Source: Phaeocystidibacter luteus (GTDB taxonomy: Bacteria > Bacteroidota > Bacteroidia > Flavobacteriales > Schleiferiaceae). Taken from it: DNA of 37,078 nucleotides. The translations under genes were made by a program, and so were the position numbers. Positions 9,134-17,356 of the stretch are shown here, one piece after another. The first letter of the stretch is position 1. Each line of letters opens with the position of its first letter. The stretch spans positions 1 through 37,078 of the forward strand of contig NZ_WBVO01000016.1 in the NCBI RefSeq assembly GCF_008933115.1, in the 5' to 3' direction. The notes beneath the pieces are model-generated. The model saw only the letters and a program-made list of their open reading frames with translations. It ran no database searches and was not told where the DNA came from.

Positions 9134-10033
9134 ATGCGCCGACTTCTACCCCTTCTTATCCTGTTTGTCATCATTGCGTGCGAATCAACCCCCGAGCCGC
9201 CAGCAACGGGCAAGCTTGAGCTTATCGGCAATTGGTCTCCAGAAAGACTGAGCCGAAGGGACGTATGGGTTTGGACGCCTCCGAACTACGATACGGCGCA
9301 AACGTACCCCGTCATCATCATGCACGACGGCCAAATGCTTTTTGACTCTACGAGCACCTGGAACGGACAAGAATGGCAGGTCGATGAAACCATGAATCGA
9401 CTCATCGCAGATGGCGAAATTCGTCCCGCTATTATCGTTGCGGTAGCCAATGGAGACAAGTACAGAAGAACCGACTACCTTCCAACCAAAGTGGTTGACG
9501 CGTTGCCTGAAGCCTTTCGCGATACGCTGTTAGAAGTGGAGCTTGAAAACCGTTCGCGCGCAGACGATTACGTTAGATTCATGATTTCAGAATTGAAGCC
9601 CTTCATCCAAGGGAACTACAGCGTTTCGGAACAACCCAGCGATTACTTCGTGATGGGCTCTAGTATGGGGGGACTCATTTCCCTTTACACGGTAACCCAG
9701 TTTCCAGAGCATTTTGGTGGCGCCGCATGTATGTCAACCCACTGGCCGGGCTCACTCGTCTTCAACGATGGTGTAATTCCAGAGGCGATGTTCGAGTACT
9801 TGAGTGGCCATATGCCAAACCCGAATGCTTGCAAGCTGTACTTCGATCATGGAACGGTTGGTTTAGACTCGTTGTATCGCCCGTATCAAGCTAAAATGGA
9901 CTCCATTGCACTGGCGTATGGCTATACTGGAAATCAATACAGAACCATTGTATTTGACGGTGCAGAGCACAGTGAAAGAGCTTGGGCGGCAAGGCTACAT
10001 GCCCCTTTGAAGTTCTTGTTGGGAAAGCCTTAA
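9134..10033 (+). CDS. Lipoprotein alpha/beta hydrolase, esterase D/enterochelin-esterase-like
   Basis: A 299-residue predicted serine esterase. The N-terminus LFVIIAC is a lipobox (Cys16), so the enzyme is probably membrane-anchored in the periplasm or at the outer membrane. The core starts with VWVWTPPNYDTAQTYPVIIMHDGQ, typical of the esterase D/enterochelin esterase branch. The nucleophile is Ser177 in MGSSMGG, the likely acid is Asp238 or Asp245, and the catalytic His is His279 (FDGAEHSERAW). The substrate cannot be read from sequence; siderophore esters or other acyl esters are possible. It probably shares the transcript of the DUF5686 gene 6 nt upstream. Its stop overlaps that of the convergent MFS gene in a shared TTAA. 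Confidence 0.85.
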   Translation: MRRLLPLLILFVIIACESTPEPPATGKLELIGNWSPERLSRRDVWVWTPPNYDTAQTYPVIIMHDGQMLFDSTSTWNGQEWQVDETMNRLIADGEIRPAIIVAVANGDKYRRTDYLPTKVVDALPEAFRDTLLEVELENRSRADDYVRFMISELKPFIQGNYSVSEQPSDYFVMGSSMGGLISLYTVTQFPEHFGGAACMSTHWPGSLVFNDGVIPEAMFEYLSGHMPNPNACKLYFDHGTVGLDSLYRPYQAKMDSIALAYGYTGNQYRTIVFDGAEHSERAWAARLHAPLKFLLGKP

Positions 10034-11235
10034 GCCTTCATCCATTTAGCGGAAAAGTAGAACCCCGTAGCCGATAAAGCCGCGATCGATCCGAGAACCC
10101 AAAACAGGGTTGAAAATCCGAAATCGGCGATGAGCGTCATTCCCATTTTGGGTGCAACAATATGTGCGGTCGCGTAGCTGAAGGTGAACAAGCCCATGTA
10201 CTTACCCCTCGAGGCGGAATCGGCTCTATTTGAAACGAAGGCCACGGCAAATGGCATGGCGAATATCTCCGAGAAGCTCAGCACAACCATGGCGATAACG
10301 ATCCACCAAATGGCAAAGTAGAAATTGAGCATAACGAAACTCAATCCGGCCAAAACCGCCCCTGCAACTAGGAAGTGTCGCATCTTCACTTTCTCTCCCC
10401 ACACGTGAACAATCACCATTTCCAAAGCGAAAATGAAAAGTCCGTTCACCGCTAGCATCAAACCAACTGAAGATTCTTGAAACTCATAGATTTCACGATA
10501 GTACAAGGGTAACGTACTAAGAATCTGGAAAAACACGATGGCAAAAGCCGTGTTTGAGATGCAAAAAATCAGGAAAGGCCAATCGCGGTAAGGGGATTTG
10601 CCCTTTGCTCCCGTTTCGGCATTCGACTTCCGCTCGGCATCCTCTCCCTTTCGCAAATTCCTGAAATAGAGTCCGAATACGATACCAGCTATGATGCATG
10701 TGAACCCATCCGCATAGAACAGGTACGAATAGCTCAAGCCCGCAAGAACACCACCAATGGCTGGTCCGATACTATACCCAAGATTGATGGCAAGTCGGTT
10801 AAGTGAAAACGCCTTGGTGATATTCTCCTTCCGCGCGTAGTACGCAATGCTGGCTCCGTTTGCCGGCCGGATTGTATCCGCTATGGCGCTCAACATAAAT
10901 ACACCAATAATCACATTCTGATAGGTGGTCAGATATGGCATAACGAAGAAATACAATCCTGTTACCACCAACGATCCGAGCTGTACTCTGTAATGCCCAA
11001 TCTTATCGGTCAAGAATCCGCCTGTAAGTGTGCCTGTCACAGCCCCGAGGCCATAAAACATCAGGATATTCCCAGTCTGCTTTTCCGTAAAGCCCAAATC
11101 CTCGATAAGGTAGAGCGACATAAAAGGTATAACCATGGCGCCGCTTCGATTGATGAGCATCACGAGGCTGAGTATCCAAGTTGGGGTACTTAGACCGCTA
11201 AAGGAATCGCGATATAGGCGTAGGATGGCTTTCAC
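10030..11235 (-). CDS. MFS transporter with GTG start
   Basis: A 401-residue major facilitator superfamily permease of the inner membrane with about 12 hydrophobic segments. Near the N-terminus are INRSGAMVIPFMSLYL and the loop GGFLTDKIGHYRVQ, the conserved loop between helices 2 and 3. A charged central cytoplasmic loop (LRKGEDAERKSNAETGAKGK) separates the two six-helix halves. The substrate is unknown; drug or metabolite efflux is common in this branch. The frame has no Met between the repeat-derived extension (up to 11643) and the first helix, so I chose GTG at 11235, giving a start VKAILRLYRDSFSGLS that fits the family. A TACCTTTC box at 11263-11256, 20 nt upstream, agrees with this start. 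Confidence 0.85.
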   Translation of the reverse strand: MKAILRLYRDSFSGLSTPTWILSLVMLINRSGAMVIPFMSLYLIEDLGFTEKQTGNILMFYGLGAVTGTLTGGFLTDKIGHYRVQLGSLVVTGLYFFVMPYLTTYQNVIIGVFMLSAIADTIRPANGASIAYYARKENITKAFSLNRLAINLGYSIGPAIGGVLAGLSYSYLFYADGFTCIIAGIVFGLYFRNLRKGEDAERKSNAETGAKGKSPYRDWPFLIFCISNTAFAIVFFQILSTLPLYYREIYEFQESSVGLMLAVNGLFIFALEMVIVHVWGEKVKMRHFLVAGAVLAGLSFVMLNFYFAIWWIVIAMVVLSFSEIFAMPFAVAFVSNRADSASRGKYMGLFTFSYATAHIVAPKMGMTLIADFGFSTLFWVLGSIAALSATGFYFSAKWMKA

Positions 11236-11255
11236 TGGGGTGGGGTTGGTGAGTG

Positions 11256-11263
11256 GAAAGGTA
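11256..11263 (-). promoter_or_regulatory. -7-like box of the MFS gene
   Basis: TACCTTTC on the minus strand, identical to the box before the lipoprotein gene at 709. It lies 20 nt before the proposed GTG start and inside the longer open frame, which argues against any start further upstream. No -33 box is obvious. Confidence 0.35.
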
Positions 11264-11680
11264 CGGATTGCGGTTGTAGTTTCTTGTGTGAGTTCTCTCG
11301 CAGAGAAAATGAGGGATGTGGGTGGTGGAGAGAGAACGCGGGGTGCGTGGTGGACTAACTGGCGTGGTCCTCGCAAAAACGCGAAAATCAAAAAAATCAG
11401 AGCGTGTAAAAAACCCGTCGGTGGACGGGCAAGTCGCAAAACGAGGCAAGAGGCACGGTGCTTTAGCGCGTGCCGGGCATGGGACATGGTGGGATGTCTT
11501 CTAATGCGATTCCCCGCCGGCTTGCGGGGATAATTATTATAGCCTCGCGGCTTTAGCCCGAGGATTGTGCGCGTTGGATTGCGCTGAAATTGAGAGCTGA
11601 GTAATGAGCAAAAATCCCAGTTATAGGCACGGTGCTTTAGCACGTGCCAGGCATGGGATGTGGTGGATAAGCCGCCTTGA
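11264..11680. repeat. Intergenic repeats including cassette copy 4
   Basis: Contains the palindrome module facing the MFS gene (11293-11350, core TTCTCTCGCAGAGAA), a spaced CGCAAAA stretch (about 11370-11440), the hairpin CCCGTCGGTGGACGGG, a full three-hairpin cassette at 11452-11563, and an extra single first-type hairpin at 11626-11648. No gene is visible. Confidence 0.8.
11452..11563 (+). repeat. Three-hairpin cassette, copy 4
   Basis: First hairpin at 11452-11474, middle palindrome CCCCGCCGGCTTGCGGGG with one mismatch, the linker ATAATTATTATAG and the last hairpin at 11543-11563. It is followed by a solitary copy of the first hairpin at 11626-11648. Confidence 0.85.
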
Positions 11681-11682
11681 CC

Positions 11683-11720
11683 AAAAAAAACCGCGGCTGC
11701 CTTTCGACAGTCGCGGTTTG
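11683..11720 (-). terminator. Rho-independent terminator of the DUF3857 gene
   Basis: On the minus strand a 12-bp stem (AAACCGCGACTG pairing with CAGCCGCGGTTT, one G-U) is followed by a run of eight T. It lies about 25 nt after the stop codon at 11746. Confidence 0.85.
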
Positions 11721-11745
11721 TGGTGTATTAGAACCTTGTTGCTTC

Positions 11746-14700
11746 TTATTGGAAGGCCAGGTTCTGGGTGTCGGCCTTAATGGCTGCTTCCAATGCCGAT
11801 TTAAACTCTGGATAGTCTTCTGGAGCTACTAGGTCGTCTAGTATCTCGAAGTGACGAGTGATGTGAAGAACGTTTCCGCGCTTCTTAAAAGTCACTTTAT
11901 ACGAGAAGTCTTCTACTTCGATAATCACATCTTCTGGAACTTCCGCAAGTCGCTTGCCCGCAGGAATCGTCAGTTCAATCTCTTCGTCGTACACGCGAGA
12001 GCTAAACGATTCCCAAAGTTCAATTGGGTATTTGCGCTCTTCCATCGCGATGAGCGTTGAACCGCTCTTGAATCCGTCACTAAACGGTACTTCAAAGATC
12101 TCAAGGCTAGAAATTCTTGAGGTCACATCATTCGCCTCATAGCTGTACGTGTAGTGTACTGAGTCTACGTTCTCAGTAAGCCCCTTCGTGAACTCCACAT
12201 TTGTGAGTTTGATACCTGGGTACTCATTGCTAATAGCGTCCTGCATGTACTTTTCTTGTTGAACAGGACCTTCATCTCTGTAACGGTTTCGGATACCTGC
12301 CGCCGAGATACCTGTCTTAATCGTATTTCGCGTCACACTGATGTTTGACCCTTCAAAAGACACTTCCGTGTTTCTGTAGGTTTGTGAAGTCAAACCCTTG
12401 ATATCATTGCTTACGTAAGCTTCAACTTCCTCATCGCTATTCAACGGAATAGGAAGAATGAATGCCCCTTCGATATCGGAAGTGCGCGTTGCAAATGAAA
12501 TCTTGTCAGAAGTGAGTTCTACAAAGTATGGAACATCACTAGTATCTAGCTTCACAGAAGCAATACAGTGGTTGAAGTTGATACTTGGAAGCATCATCTC
12601 CTTGGTACCGTTATTTCGCGTATTTACGAGCACGAGATTGGCATCTAGACCAACTTCCGCACAAAGCGTAGCGAACAATACAGATACATCTTTACAGTCA
12701 CCTTGCTTCGCCGTAAGTGTAGTAGATGCCGATTGTGGAATCAAACCAGACTGAAGGAAAGAAACCGAACGATAGCGAACGTTCTCAACGATATAATCAT
12801 GGATAGCGCGCGCCTTGTCGTAATCTGACATTCCTTCATAACCTGAAGGGAAGATTTCTTCAACGGCCATATCAACCTCAAACTCTTTCTTGGCTTTAGC
12901 GCGAACGAGATCGGTATACCAGTCTGAAACGAAATTCCAATCATCGAATGTGGTGTAGTGTACCGTAGTACCCACATCTGCCAATGGTGGCATTCCCGAT
13001 TCGTAGCGGATGGCCGGCACGTCAGAAACTGACCATCTGTAAGCTACTTCACCATTTCTGAGGGTGTCCGTAGTGAAATCAACATCGCCATTTTCAACCT
13101 TGTATTGAAGATTGGTTCCTTCTGGAACGATGAGCGCGAGGTTTGTGCTCAGCGTAGGAATGTAGAACTCCATGAACTCGCTTCCCCAAATGTGATTAGT
13201 CAGTTTTCCAGAGTGATGGCTCTCCAAACGGTACGTTACGTGGATTGCATCGCCCGGTTCAAGGTTTTCGAAAACAACCTGAGCACCACTTGTTTCAGCA
13301 GCAACTCTGCTTCCGTTTGCCTTGATGGTTTCGGCCTTCTCGATGATTCCGTTCTGGTTAGCCGATACAGGAACGCGGAACTCCTTCCAGCTGTCCACAC
13401 CGTCGACGTTCAACACCTTAACCACAAAAATATGGCGCTCCTCATTACCTCCGCCTTTGTAGAATACGTGCTGATTATCATCAACCACGATAAGGGCGTT
13501 GTCTTCCGGATAAGCGTCTGCGTCTGGGGCTACCTTCGCTGCCTGGTAAACATCGGTTTCTTCAAAGTTTTCGAAGATACCGTCGAGACCTTGAAGTTCG
13601 CGAAGCGCGTGACGCGAATCGTAGTCGTACGGATCGTAATAAATCGCTTTCGCATAGGCTACCTCGGCGCGGGTTGTTCTGTCTAGCTCCTTGTAGATTT
13701 CAGCCAATGAAGAGTAATACCCGCCCAAATAAGGGGCCATCTCGGTACAAGTAAGTGCGTACTCTTCGGCATCATCGTAGCGACGCATCGCAAACTTGAT
13801 TTTTGAAAGGGTGTTATAGTAACCAATCGCAATTGGCTCGTTTTCAATCAGTTCTTCATAGATATCCATTCCCTCTTGAAGTCCTGAAAGTGTTTGCTGA
13901 CCGAAGTAATGCGAGGCCATTTTGCGCAAAGCGGTAGGACTGTAGCGTTCGTCGGTGTAATCATCTAGTACATTAAGGGCGCGACGTGGATTACTGTTCA
14001 CGTCCTTCTCTACGAGGTACATGAGGTTTACAAAATCCCACTCCAGCGGAAATCTGTTGTATGCTATTTCGATTGTTTCAAATACGAGCTCGCGATCTTC
14101 TTGTGCGCTTGCAAGTTGAATCTTCTTGTCGTAGTAGTTCGTCGTATTGCCTTGAACTCTGTGAAGGTCGTTCAGGATACCCTCTGCTTGCTCGTAATCC
14201 TCGATGTCCATGGCCTCGCTGAATCTGAGGTTCAGGGCAAGGACGTTATCTGGAGATTTTACTTTGATTTCTTCAACGAGCGTGCTCATCTGCGTAGAAT
14301 TTCCATCGCGCAAGTAAGCGAGAAGCATTCTAGTGCTCAGGAAAATATTCTCTGGGAACAGCTCACGAGCCTTGTTCAACAGCACTTTCCCGGCATTTCC
14401 ATTATCTGTAAGTCGGTAATACTCAGAAAGGATAAGGTAGTTGAGGATGTCGTTTGGATTTTGCTCAATTTCCTGTGTATAGTGAGCAATTACGGCATCA
14501 GGAATGGTAGTTGATTCGAAGCTCTGCTCCGTTTGATAGCTCTGAAGCTCTGTTGTAGTGCTTAACCCTTGAATGTGGTTACCCGCGTCGTCCGTGATGC
14601 GAAGCATGAAGTTACAGTTGCCTGCTTCGCTTTCTCCCATTTGAATGAGGACACGGTTGAATCCGCGATTCAAATGAGCAGTGAATATGTATGAATCTAG

Positions 14701-15495
14701 GCCGTTGTTTCTTTCATCGGCTTCAGAGAACATCAACTTATCGTTCACCCAAACCTTTACTGAACCTGAAACTCCAAGGCGGAATTGTACGTCTTGATCA
14801 ATCTCACTTGCGAGAAAATTTTGAGCGTAGATGATGGAGTTGCTCGCATAGAAGAAGTATTCTAGGTCAACCCACTTATCGTGACGAGGTCCAGCGATCT
14901 CGAACCACTGTACTTCGGCACCCACTTTATTGTAGAAGAGGGCATCTGGATGTGGATTTTCGAGCGCGCCGAAATCTCCGTTGAAACCGCTCTCCGAGAT
15001 GTTTTCAAACTCTCCAAGAACTGCCCATCTGTCGATGGTGTGCAACTCTTCGTACATCTCTTGTGCATCGTCGAGCTCATTCGAAGTTCTGTACCAAGTG
15101 GCGAGTGCCTCTGTGGCCAGACCTTGAAGAGTCCCGGTGTGATTCTCTTGGATATTCTCGAGGAACTCTACGTCTTCATCCGACTTATCGCCATAGTGGA
15201 ATTCCCAAAGGGCACGCAGTGCGATTGTTGGATCATCTGCGGTTTGGAAATACATGCGGAGATCTTCGGTAGCGTCGTCTTTATACAGCGCCTTCTTAGA
15301 GAAATATCTCCCCAGATAAGCTTCTGGGGTAAGAGTTCCATTGTTGGCATTTGTAAACTCGTCGAGGGCTCCTTCGTAATCGTTTGCTACGAACTTTTCC
15401 CACGCGGCATCATAGGTGCCTTCTTGCGCGAATGATGTGAGAAAGAAGATGGACAGGCAAAATGTAAATGCCGTCCGAAGTAGATTTTGGACCAT
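11746..15495 (-). CDS. TPR / DUF3857 / transglutaminase-like exported protein
   Basis: A 1249-residue exported protein. Residues 1-23 form a signal peptide ending in TSFAQ. Residues about 25-640 are mostly helical with TPR-like repeats (for example DYEQAEGILNDL, RYDDAEEYALTC, TRAEVAYAKAIYYDP), interrupted at about 195-300 by a beta-rich insert. A DUF3857 region follows at about 660-850, then a transglutaminase-like core at about 885-1000 with Cys934 (QGDCKD) and His976 (NFNHC). The third triad position reads FVELTSD, with Glu where Asp or Asn is more usual, so catalysis is uncertain. Proteins of this type occur in the Bacteroidota periplasm but their role is unknown. The gene is monocistronic, with its own terminator. 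Confidence 0.85.
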   Translation of the reverse strand: MVQNLLRTAFTFCLSIFFLTSFAQEGTYDAAWEKFVANDYEGALDEFTNANNGTLTPEAYLGRYFSKKALYKDDATEDLRMYFQTADDPTIALRALWEFHYGDKSDEDVEFLENIQENHTGTLQGLATEALATWYRTSNELDDAQEMYEELHTIDRWAVLGEFENISESGFNGDFGALENPHPDALFYNKVGAEVQWFEIAGPRHDKWVDLEYFFYASNSIIYAQNFLASEIDQDVQFRLGVSGSVKVWVNDKLMFSEADERNNGLDSYIFTAHLNRGFNRVLIQMGESEAGNCNFMLRITDDAGNHIQGLSTTTELQSYQTEQSFESTTIPDAVIAHYTQEIEQNPNDILNYLILSEYYRLTDNGNAGKVLLNKARELFPENIFLSTRMLLAYLRDGNSTQMSTLVEEIKVKSPDNVLALNLRFSEAMDIEDYEQAEGILNDLHRVQGNTTNYYDKKIQLASAQEDRELVFETIEIAYNRFPLEWDFVNLMYLVEKDVNSNPRRALNVLDDYTDERYSPTALRKMASHYFGQQTLSGLQEGMDIYEELIENEPIAIGYYNTLSKIKFAMRRYDDAEEYALTCTEMAPYLGGYYSSLAEIYKELDRTTRAEVAYAKAIYYDPYDYDSRHALRELQGLDGIFENFEETDVYQAAKVAPDADAYPEDNALIVVDDNQHVFYKGGGNEERHIFVVKVLNVDGVDSWKEFRVPVSANQNGIIEKAETIKANGSRVAAETSGAQVVFENLEPGDAIHVTYRLESHHSGKLTNHIWGSEFMEFYIPTLSTNLALIVPEGTNLQYKVENGDVDFTTDTLRNGEVAYRWSVSDVPAIRYESGMPPLADVGTTVHYTTFDDWNFVSDWYTDLVRAKAKKEFEVDMAVEEIFPSGYEGMSDYDKARAIHDYIVENVRYRSVSFLQSGLIPQSASTTLTAKQGDCKDVSVLFATLCAEVGLDANLVLVNTRNNGTKEMMLPSINFNHCIASVKLDTSDVPYFVELTSDKISFATRTSDIEGAFILPIPLNSDEEVEAYVSNDIKGLTSQTYRNTEVSFEGSNISVTRNTIKTGISAAGIRNRYRDEGPVQQEKYMQDAISNEYPGIKLTNVEFTKGLTENVDSVHYTYSYEANDVTSRISSLEIFEVPFSDGFKSGSTLIAMEERKYPIELWESFSSRVYDEEIELTIPAGKRLAEVPEDVIIEVEDFSYKVTFKKRGNVLHITRHFEILDDLVAPEDYPEFKSALEAAIKADTQNLAFQ

Positions 15496-15717
15496 GGAGA
15501 GGCGAATTGAGATTAGTAATGAGGCCCAAGTTTACGAAAAAGATGCTAGGGAGAGGGGTTAGGATGTTAACAAATTGTAATGTGGGGCGGGGAACTACAG
15601 AGACACGGAGGGGGTTTCGTGCGAAATGGGGTTCTTACTAAATGGGGTTCTCGCAAAAACGCTAAAAGCAAAACCGCCAATAATAAAATCATCGGAGCGA
15701 ATAGAAAGCGCAAAATA

Positions 15718-15828
15718 GGCAGGGTGCTTTAGCGCGTGCCGGACATGGGATATGGTGGGGTATCTCTAACGCGATTCCCCGCCGGCTGGCGGGGATAATT
15801 ATCATAGCCTCGTGGCTTTAGCCCGAGG
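15718..15828 (+). repeat. Three-hairpin cassette, copy 5
   Basis: First hairpin at 15718-15740 (one stem change, GGCAGG), middle hairpin CCCCGCC-GGCT-GGCGGGG, the linker ATAATTATCATAG, and the last hairpin at 15808-15828. Same strand as the other copies. Confidence 0.85.
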
Positions 15829-15904
15829 GTATGAGTGGGGTGAGCATGGTGGATCATCGAATGGGGTTCGCGCAAAACCGCAAAAAGCAAAACCGCAAAT
15901 AATA

Positions 15905-16110
15905 AAATCATCGTAGTGCGTAGAAAACCCGTCGGTAGACGGGCGAGGCGCAAAAAGAGGCAATAGGCACGGTGCTTCAACGCGTGCCGGGCTTCCGACA
16001 TAGGCTGGGTCGACTTTCACAAGCCGCCAGGCGCGTGATCCTTTTGCTCGACGATAGGAGAGCAATCCTTTTCCCGCCATCTGGCGGGAATCCTTTCGCC
16101 ACTGTCGACC
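15905..16110 (+). repeat. Long direct repeat, left copy
   Basis: Aligns without gaps to 17098-17303 at a constant offset of 1193 nt with only scattered substitutions. It runs from the CGCAAAA/CCCGTC hairpin part through a first-type cassette hairpin (15966-15988) and the conserved stretch AAGCCGCCAGGCGCGTGATC to the CCCGCC hairpin. Together the two copies flank the acidic lipoprotein gene. Confidence 0.85.
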
Positions 16111-16250
16111 CTCTTTCTCAAAAAACAAGCAGCCCACTGCTTGACATACGAATGAGGAACAAATTTGGATTTCTCATGCGGAAAACCACAGCCAGTCTCG
16201 CTTTATAGTTGAGGACCTCAAAGAAATTTATAACCCAAAACACACGTATT

Positions 16251-16913
16251 ATGAAATACTCAATTCTTTCATTAGTAGCGATTATTGGCTTAGCAAGTTG
16301 TGAAGAGGCTCAATTGGACGGAACAAATTCGACAACCACTGGGTACTCGATGAAAATGCAATCTACCGATGCTTCCAACAAATTCGGTGAACTCAACTTT
16401 ACTTCTGCCTACGCGGTGGTAACCGAGGTTGAACTCGAGCGCGAGAGCGAGTCGGAAGGAGTGGAGTCTGAATCAGAAATTGACATTACCGGAAACTTCC
16501 GAGTTGACCTCATGACGGGTGAATCTATGCCAGAATTTCCAACCGTAGAAGTGGAAGCTGGGGAATATGATGAGCTTGAAGTGACGATCGGATCAGAAGA
16601 TCTATCCGAAACTGCCATCTTCCTCGAAGGTGAATATGAAACCGTAGCCGGAATCACTTACAGCTTCGAAATAGAGCTTGTTGGCGAGCTCGAACTCGAA
16701 ATTGAAGACGAAAACGGCATTACCATTGAAGCTAATGATGTGCGCGACATCCTCGTGAGCATCGACCTGAACACCATCATGTCAAGCATGGACTTCGACA
16801 ATGCATCGGTGAACAGCAATGGTGTAATCGTTATCAGTGCTCAATCTAACGAAGACCTGTACGCGCAGTTTATTGCGATGCTCGACGTAGAAGTTGAAGC
16901 GGATGATGAATAA
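16251..16913 (+). CDS. Acidic lipoprotein of unknown function
   Basis: A 220-residue lipoprotein: signal peptide MKYSILSLVAIIGLASC with lipobox Cys17. The mature part is strongly acidic, with Glu/Ser-rich runs (EVELERESESEGVESESEID) and predicted beta-strands (FRVDLMTGES, GEYDELEVTIG, SFEIELVGELELEIED). The overall look, with a strand-rich fold and a GEYDEL motif, resembles DUF4382-type carbohydrate-binding-like lipoproteins, but I cannot assign it firmly. The frame opens at 16209; I chose the Met that begins the signal peptide. A strong terminator follows the stop, so it is a single-gene unit. The pair of about 200-bp direct repeats on both sides could let it be lost or moved by recombination. 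Confidence 0.75.
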   Translation: MKYSILSLVAIIGLASCEEAQLDGTNSTTTGYSMKMQSTDASNKFGELNFTSAYAVVTEVELERESESEGVESESEIDITGNFRVDLMTGESMPEFPTVEVEAGEYDELEVTIGSEDLSETAIFLEGEYETVAGITYSFEIELVGELELEIEDENGITIEANDVRDILVSIDLNTIMSSMDFDNASVNSNGVIVISAQSNEDLYAQFIAMLDVEVEADDE

Positions 16914-16942
16914 TCTGCAGGTACATATAACCTGAGCGAAAG

Positions 16943-16968
16943 GCGCGGCCGGTGGGTCGCGCTTTTTT
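16943..16968 (+). terminator. Rho-independent terminator of the acidic lipoprotein gene
   Basis: Stem GCGCGGCC / GGTCGCGC (8 bp, one G-U), loop GGTG, followed by six T. It lies 29 nt after the stop codon. Confidence 0.85.
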
Positions 16969-16974
16969 GTTGGG

Positions 16975-17340
16975 ATGTGCTGAATAGGATTATCATCGTG
17001 TGTGGTTCGCGCAAAATCGCAAAAAGCAAAATCGCAATTATCATCGGACGTGGTCCACCCGCCGGCTGGCAGGCAGGCTGCAAAACCGCGAAAATTAAAA
17101 TCATCGTAGTGCGTAAAAAACCCGTCGGTGGACGGGCAAGGCGCAAAACGAGGCAATAGGCACGGTGCTTAAGCGCGAGCCGGGCTTGGGACATAGGCTA
17201 GGTAGACTTTCACAAGCCGCCAGGCGCGTGATCCTTTTGCTCGACGATAGGAGAGCAATCCTTTTCCCGCCATCCAGCGGGAACCCTTTTGCCACTGGCA
17301 ACCCTTTTTTCCGCCTTTAGCGAAAAAAAGGATTGCCTAT
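16975..17340. repeat. Intergenic repeats and right direct repeat copy
   Basis: No gene is visible. It starts with spaced heptamers (CGCAAAATCGCAAAAAGC, near 17010), continues with the palindrome CCCGCCGGCTGGCAGG and CCCGTCGGTGGACGGG, and contains the right copy (17098-17303) of the direct repeat, including a decayed first-type cassette hairpin at 17159-17181 and the CCCGCCATCCAGCGGG palindrome. The run ends in CCCTTTTTTCCGCC just before the DinB-like gene. Confidence 0.8.
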
Positions 17341-17344
17341 TCTC

Positions 17345-17352
17345 TACCTTCC
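17345..17352 (+). promoter_or_regulatory. -7-like box of the DinB-like gene
   Basis: TACCTTCC ends 4 nt before the ATG at 17357, the same spacing seen before several other genes in this window. No -33 box is clear. Confidence 0.3.
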
Positions 17353-17356
17353 CCCC

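Larger units (their letters stand above)
15496..16250. repeat. Repeat-filled intergenic region, cassette copy 5 and left direct repeat
   Basis: No gene is visible. 15580-15610 contains ACAGAGACACGGAGG, the complement of the CTCCGTGCCTCTGTG tract upstream of kbl. 15640-15715 holds spaced CGCAAAA-like heptamers, 15718-15828 a full three-hairpin cassette, 15840-15960 more heptamers with CCCGTCGGTAGACGGG, and 15905-16110 the left copy of a long direct repeat. The hairpin TTCCCGCCATCTGGCGGGAA lies at about 16073-16092. The segment 16111-16250 is ordinary-looking upstream DNA of the next gene. Confidence 0.8.

Noticed and set aside
13105-13686. 193-codon open frame on the plus strand (also 14881-15435)
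   Set aside because: Antisense shadows of the DUF3857/transglutaminase gene, which has a complete domain set and terminator on the other strand.
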